This document shows, piece after piece, positions 34,642-46,575 of a stretch of DNA of 60,020 bases (position 1 is its first letter; every line of letters starts with the position of its first letter). The notes beneath the pieces are model-generated. The model worked only from the letters and a program-made list of their open reading frames with translations, searched no databases and was not told the DNA's origin. The DNA is from Gnetum montanum (taxonomy: Eukaryota > Streptophyta > Gnetopsida > Gnetales > Gnetaceae). The stretch covers positions 12,281 through 72,300 of the forward strand of contig MNCI01013697.1 in the NCBI GenBank assembly GCA_015680685.1. Reading direction: 5' to 3'. Made by a program: the position numbers and the translations under genes.

Positions 34642-35515
34642 TGATAAGTCACATTCATGGACTGTATAGATGTGATCCCATTGACATGATCCTATTGACA
34701 CAATCTTGTGGACATGATCATGTCAACACATGATCTAATCCGTTAACATGACTCTACTAATGTAGTGTCTATCTTTTCCTATAAATATGCACTCACTAGC
34801 CACATTTATGGTATTCCATAGTTAGTATCCTAGTGAAGATTTTACACTTTATTTATTTAATGGTTAGAATATATTCTAAGTACCCACAATAGGAGTGATA
34901 AGTGTACAGATCTTTGTTCGAACACTACTGTACCTAAGCATCTTAGTGACTGACAATAAAGACAAGCTTTCTTCATAAACCTTGTAGCATTTGGAATTAG
35001 TTTAATGTTTACTTGAAATGAATTTATCATGTGAGAAATTTACTTTAATGCATTGAATTAATTAATTAACTAACAATTAATTAATACACATAAGTATGAC
35101 CATTTCCAGCATACATTAACATTTGGTTATGTTAATAGCACTTAACACTTGCTAACCCATTAACATTATAATGTGGTTTAGGATGTGTATGGTAAATGGG
35201 AATAGATGCTTATGTTAGGATTAGTTAAGATATTAGTTATTTCTTAGGTTACTTAAACATTTAATTACTTTATTATCTAGTAGTTAGGTGATTTAAACAA
35301 TAAATATAAAATGATAAAAATCATATGCCTTAGTTACACTTAACCATACACTTGCACTTCACAAGTAAAATTGAGAAGACAACAATCATGTTTGTTAGAT
35401 TCACTTCACAAACCGAGTGTACTTAGAGAGCTAAAATCTATGGAATTCAACCAAATCACCTAATGACTGCTAGTGATTTGTATGGTTGGATATAGGGTAT
35501 ACTCACTACTCATCA
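34642..35515 (+). repeat. Element A 3' LTR
   Basis: Starts TGATAAGTCACATTC and ends ACTACTCATCA. TATA box at 34780-34787 (CCTATAAATATGC). It carries a run of GATCC(C/T)ATTGACA-type repeats before the TATA box. Homologous to 7819-8638 and, inverted, to 36509-37365. Confidence 0.93.
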
Positions 35516-36508
35516 CACACATACATATAATAATAAAATATCATAAAATATGGATAACTAGATGTGCATAATAAAGATTAAATACAAATAATTTAATATG
35601 CATAAAGAATAAAATATGCATAGCTAAATGCTTGTAAAAACATGATAACTCACACGAAAAAACCTTGTTGGGTAATTGGATTTCAACATTTAATCATAAA
35701 ATATATAGTAGATCTATGACTAAGTAATAATAGTGGTAAAAAAAAGATACAAAACTTTAATAAAATACCCTAGCAAGTAGACTACATTCTCTTATGTAGG
35801 GAGCTAACAATAACAACAACAATAGCAGTAAAATAGTAATATAATCCTATAATTTAATCAAGAAAATTAGAGCTAATATATTGAAATGCATTTGACAATA
35901 TTAAATAATTAATCATATATATAAATTAAATAATTAAATCTATGCAAATATTTAGGTTGTGATAGTTAATCTTCTAGATATAAAATTAAATTGATTCTTT
36001 AAAATGATTGATATTTTTTTCTAAAGAATTCTTCTATAACCTTTTCACATAACTTTATGATGTAATTCATACACTTGATGTCTATATAGTTCATATAGTT
36101 TTGCATCTCCCTTGTTTTTATAAATAAGTACTCTAGTGGTTCTCGCATATTTTTGTTGTTTTTGTAGATGAATACTATAGTGTTTCTTCTCTATTGATTT
36201 GACATTATCCCTTTCTCTTGGATCTTGTTGAATAATTTTATTTACCAAATTATCATTATCTCTCTAAGAGGCTTTCATACATCTATGTCTAATCTTATCA
36301 CTTTACCACTCTTCGTCTTCAAAAATACTTTCTTTCCTTTAAAAGTATCTATAAGGTTGGTTGTTCCTATGTATCAATCATATCTAATTAAATATATACC
36401 TAAATGATATTGACTAAATACTTTACATTATCTTTGTTACTTACAAATTTTCATGTTATTTTATATTCGACATAGTAAAAAAATGCATACCACCATCAAT
36501 TTCAAACC
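35516..36508. other. Spacer between elements A and B
   Basis: AT-rich sequence of just under 1 kb between two tail-to-tail elements. A minus-strand frame (about 36045-36440) reads TNLIDTFKGKKVFLKT and DPRERDNVKSIEKKHY but matches no family that I recognise. It is probably older sequence into which both elements inserted. Confidence 0.45.
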
Positions 36509-37365
36509 TGATGAGCAGTAAGCAATCCCTATGCACAACCATAGAAATCACTAGCATTCACTAAGCAATCTAGTCGAATTCGATAGACTTTAGTTCTCTA
36601 AGTATACTTTGCCTAAGTAGTGAAATTAATGGACATGATCGTTGTCTTCTCAGTTCGACTTATGAAGTACAAAGGTATGGTTAACTATAAATGAGGCATA
36701 TTATTTTTATTATTTTGTGTTTTATTGTTTAATCACCTAAGTGCTGAGAAATGGAATAACAAGTGTTTAATTAATCTAGTAACTAAGTAATGTTTAACTA
36801 TTCCTAACATAAGCATCTGTTTAGTTTTTTTATACATCATGAACACATTGCAATGCTACTGGGTTACCAAGCGTTAAGTACTACTAGGATTACCAAGCAT
36901 AGCGTATGCTTGAAGTGGTTGCACTTATGTTCATTATTTCATTGATATTAATTACTTAATTAAAATTCATTAAAGTAAAGTGCATGAATAATAAATGCAT
37001 ATGCAAAATATTAATCTATTTCAAGTGTTACAAGGTTTGATCAGAAAAGCTCATCCTCATTGCTGTGCACACTAAGGTGCTTAGGTACATTAGTGCTCGA
37101 ATAAAGATCCATATATGTCTTTGATTTCTATTGCAAGCACTTAGAAAATATTTTAAGTCTAGATGAAAAAAATTACAAGAGCTTTGCTACGACTAATGAA
37201 ATAATGTCATAAATGTAGTAGATAGGTACAAATTTATAGGTAATGATAGGATGCCATGTCGATAGGATCTCATCAATGAGGAAAAGCCAACGTCAACAGG
37301 ATCCCATTAACAAGATTACCTCAATGGCATCCCATCAATGCAACCCAATGATGTATGCTTTTTCA
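36509..37365 (-). repeat. Element B 3' LTR
   Basis: On the plus strand it runs from TGATGAGCAGTAAGC to CTTTTTCA; the reverse complement aligns with both element A LTRs. TATA (minus) at about 37231-37239. GATCCCAT(T/C)AA-type repeats lie upstream of the TATA box, as in element A. Confidence 0.9.
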
Positions 37366-37559
37366 TACCCCCATGACTAACTAAAAAGTCATCCTTGAGT
37401 GAACAAAAAGAGGAATAAATTTTTTATAAAATTTTGGGAAGGTATGGAATTATTGACTAACTATTGATAGAAAAACAAACATATAGAAAAAAAAACAAAC
37501 AATTGACATTGAGTGCCTTAGTATATGGATCTATAGTCACTATAAAATTGGTTATTCAT

Positions 37560-40434
37560 GACAACAAAATTGAACACCATGATAAAAATGAACAAAAAAA
37601 CTCCTATGATGGCTTGAAGATGAGGAAGAAGATTAGATGGTCCTAGGCAGTGAAGGTTCTTAAGGTATCGAAGGACCTTCTTCGACTTTTGGAACATACA
37701 GTGGTTGTTGTAGAGGCTATGGTTATGGTTTTCCTTCTACTGCTACAACTGCTGGTGGAATATGGAAGGCATTCACTAATGTCTTCATCTTCTCCTCCTT
37801 ACTTCGAGGATCATTCATGTCCATGCTACTTCACCAATGTGGGTTGGAATGGGAATATCCCACAGATAGGACATTATGGGGGATAGCTCCTTCATGTTGA
37901 TGAGCCAAGCTACGCATTTCTTTTGTTCCATGTTAAACACCTTGATAGCGTCTTGCAGCTCCTACTAGTCATTTGACCTCTTGGATAGGTTCCCAATAGT
38001 TAATTTTTAATCAGTGAATCACTCTTTGAGAATGTTGAGTTCAACATTTGTAACCTTAAGCTTCTACTTGGTCTCTTTATGGTGTTTTAACTCTACCTCA
38101 TACAACAAGTATGACCTAGACACTTCTCGAACTTTGACCACAACCTTCTAGCAATTAGCATTATAAGGTTTGCATATCGTAGGTTGGAAAGCTTCATATA
38201 TTTTGTCATTTCCTCAATCTATAGCTCCTTCATGTAAATTTTTGCTTTACTGCACTCGTTTAGCTCATCAAAGATAGGCTAACACATGTTGCCTCCCTAT
38301 TGAAGCTATTGGAGCATCTCATTCACCTTCACCTTTGCCAGTTGAATGTATTTTTGATTAAGTTCTTTCTACAAACCAACCTGGTCCCTGTAATGGTTCT
38401 TGACCCTCTCAAATTTGAGGGCCTCATTCTTCTAGGTAGTGATTTCTATTACAAACTTCTAGCACAAAGCATAAACCTCCTCTATTAAGAGATTTCTATT
38501 TTTTGTCACTAACTTCCTCAATTCAATGTTTACCCTTGCAAGAGACTCTTATTATTGATGAATGAATTCAAACATTTGTTATTTATGAGTATCAACATTT
38601 CACAAGTGATGACTTTCAGTAGTTAGATCTTCATTCTCCTAGTGAGCCTAGACCAAGTCTTTCTAGATGTTGTACATTGTAGCATTGGCCAAAGACCACT
38701 AACTCCTTAGCATACTTAGCCTCTTTGCATTTTACTTGAAGCTATTGGGAGCCTTCATCTCGTGTAATTTCTTGGCTGAGTACTATGGGATTAATGAGGA
38801 AAGCTCTTAGTTTAGCAAATTCTATAGCCAAGCATTTATTTTCTACTCTATTTATTTCAAGTTGCCCCTCCATGATAATGCACTCACCCCTTGCCTTGAG
38901 CAACTTCAACTAGGTAGTAGTGATGGTATCCAGAAGGCTAAAGAGATTTGCAATCAGTTACTTAGTTTCCACCAATCAATCTAGCAATTCCTCATGTTGG
39001 ACTGCACTTAATCTACCACTATGGATGTCTACACATCTCTAAGTGCAGAAATGTCATGTATAGACACCAGAAGTGCATTGAGTGCTCTAGACACTTTGTC
39101 AATAACCACTTCACCCATTATTTTCTATCCTTGGTGTTGCATCACTAGGACATCTAAAAGGTAGTAGCATTTCCAAAGATGTCTAGGAATTGCTATTGTT
39201 GTGAAAGGAATAGTGTTACCTCTTGGGAACTTGAATTTTACCTTGCAAGCACTTGCATTCGTTGGGTACAAAACATTGGCACCCCATCCTCCATCTAGCT
39301 TATGGTTCAGGCCACTTCATTGAGGTGGCTCATGGCTGGTCAGTATATAGATGGATCATCACCACACCTTCATGCCTTATGCATCTGCTCAATGGCAACA
39401 TGGAACTCTAGCATTGTTTCATGAGTGGGTGGTGGAGGTGGTGGTTACTACTGCTCTTCCTGGACTAGTTTGACAAGCACTTTATCCTTCATCATCTCTG
39501 CTTAGGAAGTGGTTNGTCTCTGCATAGGAAGTGGTTGGAGCATGAAAAAGGGTATTATTGGAGTAGTAGGTTTCTCCTCCCCTTCTGTAGAGTCTTCTAA
39601 TTAGGCATGGGAAGGAAAGTGCCTTCCTCCCACCTTCATTTTCTTTAAATTACTTCTCTATCTCCATATAGATCAGTTGCTGGAGGTTGATCGGGAGCTT
39701 CCCATTCAAAATAATGCATGCACGAGTAGAAAAGATGGTGACCTTACTAGGCCTCACTGTTGGGTTTAGGTGAAAAGCTGTAATTTTGAAATTGGCACAT
39801 TCTATGATTGTGAGTGCACCAAACTCCTTACAATCGAATCCATAGCACCGATGAGTCCACTCTTTCTTTATTTTAGGATTTGCTTAGATTGGAGTTTCCA
39901 CTAGATTTGCCCTAGTTTTTGGCAACCCAAGGGCCTAAGAAATGGCCTCCACCAAGTAGGACACAGTGATGTCCTTGATCTTTAATGTGGCATTGGCTTG
40001 CCTATTATTCTAGAAGAGGAATGTCTTCCACATGTACCACTCCCCACTGAAAGTACTGATGGGCCACATGGGAGGGTTTTGCAATTAAGCTTTTACTTCT
40101 AGAGGAGAAAACTCTAAGAAGGGTCCAAATTATAGTTCTTGAAGTATAGATTTCTAGAATTCATTGGATGCAATCTGAGAAAGACAAGCCTCTATCAAAG
40201 TAACCTCAAAGTTAGGCCTTGGTCCTAGTGCCTTGTCTCAGTGGGATTGTTCAGTTGCAACCATTTTAGAAATCTATTTGATAGACTCCACTTTGGGCTC
40301 CTCCCGAAAAGGTCCCATTGCATGGGTTTCTACTACCTACTCCTAGGGTTGTTATTGGCCCCTTCTAGTTGTTGGTCATTTATCCCTTATTTGGGATGGT
40401 CCTCCTTCTATAGGTGGTTTCCCTTGGGTGCCAT
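37560..40434 (-). pseudogene. Element B 3' extra ORF (transposon-protein-like domain plus long coiled coil)
   Basis: ATG at 40434-40432 (MAPKGNHL) aligns with the element A ORF start. The domain part near 39650-39790 reads RPSKVTIFSTRACI, then NLQQLIYMEIEK and KALSFPCLIRRLYRRGG. A long charged, repetitive region (39500-37800) is probably coiled coil and is about 1 kb longer than in element A. The C-terminus has AFHIPPAVVAVEGKP. Many stops and frame changes are present, so only homology to element A reveals it. No catalytic motif is seen. Confidence 0.65.
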
Positions 40435-42412
40435 TTGTGATCACAACAAAACCATGGATTAGCATGTAATGCATAACTTATAATGTTTAGGTACCTTATC
40501 TCACTGGGTAGTTACACTTGGCTAAGTTGTAATCATGGCAGATTGATTATTTTTAATATTAATTGATTATTAAGATTACTAGAATTCATTAGAAGAGGTT
40601 TAACTTGGTCAAATTGGTCTTTTAAAATTATTTTATTCATTAAACCCTTGTGGAAGCTAGAAAAAATTTTGAAAACGTTTTGTCAAAAACCTAAGGTTAA
40701 TGGCCACCACAATGTAGAGGTTACCTTCAATAACTGTAGGATTGAAGAACAAAGGTAATTGGACAAACATTTTGAAAGTTATGGGCTCTAGAAGATTTTG
40801 GGCTTTGAAAAATGCAAAAGCTCCCCCCTCGTTTGAGCATAAATGTGAAAAATGATAGAGTGTTTGTGCATATTTATAGGATTTTTATACTACATTAATG
40901 GGATCCCATTGATAGGATCTTGTCTATGCAATCAGCTCTATAGATGGGATCCCATCAATGAAGTCTACCACAAAATTTTTTCACATTAAAAATAAGGATA
41001 AAAATGAAGAGTTTAGGCATGAAATTAATGTGTTTGGAGACCTAGAAATGATGTGAACATGATGAAACAATGGAAGAGGGCTAGATAGATCATTCAAAGG
41101 AGGTTTAAGCTAGAGAATTAATTGGAAGGAGTGCATAGTTGGATGGAACCAATGGAGCACATAAAGAATTTGATCAAGAAAATGCCTAGAGATAAGTAAC
41201 TTAACTAGTCCAACCAAGAGGTATGCAAGTGGGTCCTCCCCATAGCAGGCTCATTCCTTTAATGCCCTTACATGCCCTCAAACTAAGGAGTCCATGGACC
41301 CCATGGATGATTAATGGTTATGAAGAGTTAAGAAGTAAATTCCTTAAGAATCTACCTAAGAACTTTGACATATCAAACTAATCCATTGAACAAACCTATG
41401 AAAAGTTGATAGTGAGGTGAATGGTAAGAAGCAATAGCACATGAGAGAGAAGAAATAGTGAAGTCTCGAATCATGGTCACATGAAGTCCCTTGTGGATTT
41501 TTTGATTAAGATGTCTTGATAACAATCATCCTTAATTCAAATCAAATCCAATCACTTTGAATGACTTCGCATCAACACACTAAGATTAGTTCATCCCCTC
41601 AAGACACAAGAGCATTTCCACAAATCAATCACCATTCCTTAAAGGAAATAAAAGAGAAGCAAGAAGTGAGATGGACCTTAGTTAGAAGGGACCTTCAGGC
41701 ATGGGTAACATGTCTTTCTAGTCCCATAATGAGTGCTTGTATCCCATTATTGAGTCTAAGGGATGTGCTTTGAATTCCCATCATATGTTTATTTTATATT
41801 TTTATGATGTTTTAAATGGGAATCACACCATGCAAAGACTTTAACTTATTGTTATTAGTCAATAGTAGAATGGTGAGAAATCCATGAAAGCACTCACACA
41901 CCTAAGAGAGTAGGCAAGTATAAAGAGCATTAAATTCCCTTAAAGTCACATCATTATCAATCCATTTAATCCTTCCCAAGCTTGAAAACTACCAAGGTTA
42001 CAAGTTCATTAACAATTTCATTAAGGGACCTCATATTTCCAAAACAAAGAACACCATAGAGTTTGTCGATGGGTGGATGATGTGGACTCACTACCTATAA
42101 TCATGAAAAGAACCATGTCTTAGTTATTAATACATAAATTCAAAAATGGAATCCAAACATTAGCAATCAAATAAGATAACGTACAAACCACCATCAATAG
42201 TAGTGATTGGAATACTATGTTTTGTTGGTAATAAAGGAAAAGAAGACAAACATAAGAAAACACAAACCAAACTAAAATAAAATAAAATATAAAAGAAATT
42301 GTAAAATATTTAAGAAATATTTAAATGTACTAAATATGGTGTAAAATAAAAAATGGTATAAAACATGAAAAAATAAAATATTGAGGAGTCACTTTATTCT
42401 AATATGGATGGT
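40435..42412 (-). other. Element B non-coding segment with LTR-like promoter fragment (40864-40990)
   Basis: Counterpart of 31393-32861 in element A. It contains, at 40864-40990, an extra block that on the minus strand has two GATGGGATCCCAT-type words followed by CCTATAAATATGCAC. This is the U3-plus-TATA vocabulary of the family LTR, placed about 430 bp upstream of the extra ORF start. Confidence 0.6.
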
Positions 42413-42424
42413 CATCTCCCCCAC
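42413..42424 (-). other. Internal polypurine tract after pol (element B)
   Basis: Minus strand ATGTGGGGGAGATG, preceded by CAACTTA as in element A. Confidence 0.6.
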
Positions 42425-42499
42425 ATTAAGTTGGCAAGAGAAGATCCAAACTATTGAGCAAGGTTGTCCATCTAAGGAGGTGTTGCTAGCATTGACTCT

Positions 42500-43560
42500 C
42501 TTGGGTTTATGGAAAGGATTTATTTTTAAAATGTTGACTAATAGCCTTTTTGTTTGGGCTCTTAGGTTTGTATATTAACATGGCCCTAAAGGGAAAGGTT
42601 TCATAAATGATGTAAGGCCCTTCCCACAATGTTTGAAACTTAGTTAGTTGAGGTATGTTTGTGGGGTTCAAGTATAGGACCTTATCTTCTAGTTGAAGTT
42701 TCACCATCCTAATTCTAAGGTCATGTCATTTCTTGTTGAATGTCTTGTACACTTCATTGGAGGACAAGGCCACCAATCAATTTTCATCTAGCAAGTTAAG
42801 GTTTATCATTCTTTCTTTCTATGGTAAACTAAGGTCAAGGTCAAGGTCACAAGCTATTGAAAGTGTACAAAGATTGGCCTAACTAGGAAGAGTTGGCAAT
42901 TTTTTGTATACTAGCTCATAGGGAGAATAACCTATAGGGAGTTTCCAGGTTGATTAGTCAGTATAAAGGGCATCATTAAGTTTATTGTTTTAGTCTCTCC
43001 TATATTTGCTAATTATTCTTGTTAATTACTTCAGCTTGATTGTTAGCTTGGGGGTGATAGGGTGTTGTTAATTTATGTTCTACTCCTAAGTGTTGCATAA
43101 GTTTTTAAAAGGTGGTGCCTATAAAATAAGTACCATTATTAGAAATTAATGCACATGACATCCCAAACCTATTTACAATAGTTTGTTGTACAAACTAAGC
43201 AACTATAGAAAATGTATAGTCAGTGACAACTGCTACTTCTATTCATTCTATGTAATAGTCAACAACAACTATGATGTATGTCTTTCTATTCAACATGAAT
43301 GTGATGGGATCCATGAAGTCAATGCCCTGAATGTCAAAGGGTTCCATTGATTGGATTTACTGCTAAGGTCCCTCCATATAAGCAGTTATCCCACCATCAC
43401 ATTGGCAGCGATCACAAGAGGAAAAAAAGTGATGGGTATCCTTGAAGAGTGTTGGCCAATAATACCCTATCATCAGGATCTTAATGGTCCTATGTCTCCT
43501 AGCGTAGTGGTTCCCATAAGGACCCTCATGAGCATCTTAAAGGATGCAGAATTAGTTGAC
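42500..43560 (-). pseudogene. Element B integrase
   Basis: The C-terminal part (42507-42707) is intact: LEDKVLYLNPTNIP, LWEGPYIIYETFPFRAMLIYKPKSP. Upstream minus-strand sequence to about 43560 carries the core and zinc-binding domain in broken form, matching element A. The plus-strand ORFs at 42381-42578 and 43351-43683 are shadows. Confidence 0.75.
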
Positions 43561-43839
43561 ATTAGGAGCACACCAATGAACCAAGTCATTAGCACATACA
43601 TTGTAAAGGTGTCCTTTAATCTCCATAAAGCATTTGGCTTAATAAAGAAAGTGTTGTTTCTTCTTGTTGTCCAACTCTTGTGACATCTCTTAAGTAAGGA
43701 GGTAGGTAACAATGCCATCATACCAGTTAGGTTTAGTGGACACTTATTCATTTATAGTACCAGCAAAGAAGAGTTTTTCAAGAAATGGATCAGAAAGCAG
43801 GCTCTCATCCTCTTTTTTGTCCCATTACAATTGAGATAA

Positions 43840-44240
43840 CTGGTCAATGGTCATGTTCTTAGTTCCATTTTCATATACCATTGTGAGATTGAATTCTTGT
43901 AAGATCACCAATCGCCACATGATAAGGGGGCTCATCATTGGTTTATTCATAAGGAACTAGATTACACTATGGTCTATGTGCATGAACACCTTATACCCAA
44001 GCACATAGTGCCTAAATTTCTTCAAGGCATACAACATCATCATCAATTCTTTCTCTATTGTGGTGTAATTTAGTTGTGCACCCACAATGCTTGGGCTCAC
44101 ATAGTGGATATAGTAAGGACATTTTTGATTGTCCAACTGTGTAAGCATGGCTCCCATAGCATAATTGAAAGCATTTGTCATGATGTGAAATGGTTTGGAC
44201 CAATCAGGTGCTCCTAGAATTGTAGTTTCTATGAGATTTT
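43840..44240 (-). pseudogene. Element B RNase H
   Basis: ORF 43957-44181 reads MTNAFNYAMGAMLTQLD, YYIHYVSPSIVGAQLNYTTIEKELMM (in two parts) and FRHYVLGYKVFMHIDHSVI. This is the same domain as element A 29600-29850, with the catalytic-Asp position (MDASNYA in A) reading MTNAFNYA here. Confidence 0.82.
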
Positions 44241-45320
44241 GCTTGAGTTGCTAAAATGCATTCTCACATTTCTTGGTCTAGATGAATGGAGTATCCTTCT
44301 TTATAAGCTTCACCAACAATTTGGTGATCTTAGAGAAATTCTCTATGAAGTGTCGGTACTAGCCAATGTGACCAAGTAATGATCGGACATCTTTAACAAT
44401 TTCTGGTTAATGGGTAATTCCATGGATGATGCTTATTTTCTCAAGGTTCATCTCAATCCCTACTTGTGTTCTATGCCCCAAGATAACGCCCTCCTAGACT
44501 ATCAAATGGCTCTTATGCCAATTAAGCTAAAGGTTGATCTCCATACAGATTTTTAGCACTTGCTCAAGGTAGTCCAAGGCTTTCTCAAATGTAGCCCCAT
44601 AGGTGGACAACTCATTCATGAAGACTTCCACTATGCTACCAATCTACTACTAAAAGATGCTCAAGATAATGTGTTGGAAGGTTGCAAGGGAAATGCATAG
44701 ACCAAATGAAATCTTTCTATATGTCAAAGTTTCCCAAGGACTTGTGAATGTAGTTTTGGTCTAATCCTCAAGTGCGATATGAATTAGGTTATAGCCACTA
44801 CAACCATCCAAAAAGCTATAATAGCAATGCCCAAAGATGGTGTCCAATACCTGATCCAAAAATGGTAACAAAAAATGATCTTTGTATGTCACCATGTTTA
44901 ATAGTCTAAATTTAATACAAGTCCTCCACTTGCCATATTTCTTTAGCACTATCACAAGTGGGCTAACCCTCTCACTATTTGTAATGATATAGATGAACCT
45001 CACATTGAGGAATTTTTCAATCTCATTTTTGATAATTTGCTTTAGTTTGGGATTCAACCACTGCTATAATTGCCTCTTTGGCTTCATGGAGGCATCTTTA
45101 TAGATTTGGTGTTAGCATTTCTACGGATCAATTCTAGTGATTTCATGATAGGAGGAGGCAAAGACTGTTGGCCATTTATTGATCACCTTTAATACCTTCT
45201 CTTTTTGTTTAAGAGAAAGATTGGCATTGATTATAACTAATTTATCATTTGTTAGAAAAGCATATTCCATTCTAGTCGATAGAGGTTTCAACTCTAGGGG
45301 CTCCTATTGAAAGCTCTTAG
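44241..45320 (-). pseudogene. pol: Element B reverse transcriptase
   Basis: ORF 44761-45057: NPKLKQIIKNEIEKFLNVRF, SERVSPLVIVLKK, CIKFRLLN and HCYYSFLDGCSGYNLI. Downstream the catalytic box reads FMNE (about 44612-44623) instead of FMDD, so both catalytic Asp residues are lost. The lead-in block near 45270-45320 matches element A (rtMEYAFLTND-type). Confidence 0.82.
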
Positions 45321-45579
45321 GGATTTCCAAATCTTCCCAATAAGTGTCATTAGGTTCACTAGAGAGTTGGCAATGGATCTACTTCATCTTTTCCATGCCT
45401 TCGATGTAAGCACGAGTTAAGCTCTCAGTTGGTTTCATGCATATTGTTGAGCTACTATCAAGATCAGTTGTTAGCCATTAGGTACCCTTCTATTTTATGG
45501 TTGTTATGTACAGACACCTTTCAATTTTAAACACATATGCACATTTCTTACATGTTGTAATATTTTTATGTTTCATGGA

Positions 45580-46110
45580 CCATAGTTTCTACACATCATT
45601 TCCCCTTGTATCAGTATACATGATGCATGGAATGCACTTCTTTTCTATCTTTCCAAATTCATTCTCTTTGGAAATTTCCAAGGAGAGGTCTTTGATTTTC
45701 AATAGTGCATCAATGGTGGTTAACCAAGCACTTCCCATGATGATTGGGAAGCCTTCCTTGTAGTTATCAACATGGATCACTAGGAAATCAGTATGATAAA
45801 ACAATCCATAGGCAGTGGTCACAATGTCCTCCACCAGTCCCAAGGGAATAGTGATGGATTGATCTATCAACTCAAGATGGATGTCACTTTTCTTGAGTGG
45901 AGGTAGGTTCTAGGATTTGTACATCTCATGAGAAATCAAATTTATACCATAACCTAAATCCAAAAGAGCCTTGAAAGGCTCATTCCTAGCGATTTTCAAA
46001 TAGATGAGAGGACTCCTAGGATCGAATCTTTTCTAGGAAAGGTGGCTAGCCTTAATATGATCCATGATAGCATGGGTCAACATCACAGTATGCACTTTGG
46101 AAGGCATTTG
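45580..46110 (-). pseudogene. pro: Element B protease
   Basis: KALLDLGYGINLISHEMYKS at about 45915-45980 carries the DLG active site. ORF 45589-45870 continues IPLGLVEDIVTTAYG, DFLVIHVDNYKEGFPIIMG and AWLTTIDALL. One stop and a frame change separate the two parts, at the same place as in element A. Confidence 0.82.
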
Positions 46111-46575
46111 GTCTAAAGATTTCTCAAATGCTAATGATACAAAGGGTGAGGGAGAAGAAGGGGCATTAGCCGTAAGTGTATGTCAAGGTTTGGAAGGACT
46201 GTGGGTTCAGAAGAAAGGCCTTTTTTGGGATTTGTTCTTCAAACCACTTAGCTAAGGAGTTGGTTATAAGTTAACAACCCTTGTGGCATTTCTTTGGTGT
46301 AACTAGGTAGGAATTTCACCCTGCATTGATGGAGCCGATGGTAATTGAGTTAAGGGAAAAGGGACATGCGTAGAAGGATAATGAGGAAATGGGGATTCCT
46401 TTCTTAGAGAGACAAGGTGGCTAATCACATTATTATATGAGGAATTTAGAGGACTATTAGGTTATAAGAATGATCATTTTCAAAATTTTGATTTCAAACC
46501 ATTTAGTTACAAAGTTGATTATAGGTTAACAACCCTAGTAGCATTACATTGTTGCAACTGTGCTGGAATTTTTTC
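46111..46575 (-). other. Gag-pro linker of element B with internal duplication
   Basis: A Pro/Gln-rich tail segment is present twice: 'ggttaacaacccttgtggca' (about 46262) and 'ggttaacaaccctagtagca' (about 46520) lie about 258 bp apart, with similar neighbourhoods. Element A has only one copy. Confidence 0.55.

Larger units (their letters stand above)
7819..35515 (+). mobile_element. Element A: Athila-type Ty3/gypsy LTR retrotransposon, split by nested element C
   Basis: Two related LTRs (7819-8638 and 34642-35515) both begin TGAT and end CTCATCA. They are flanked by CACAT (7814-7818) and CACAC (35516-35520), a 5-bp target duplication with one mismatch. Between them, in order, are a primer site, gag, the foreign element C, the rest of gag, protease, RT, RNase H, integrase, a purine tract, an extra ORF and a terminal purine tract. 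Without C the element is about 11 kb, normal for Athila. The domain order protease-RT-RNase H-integrase is Ty3/gypsy. All frames are broken. In one 140-bp stretch of the LTRs I count roughly one difference in eight, so the insertion is old. Confidence 0.9.
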
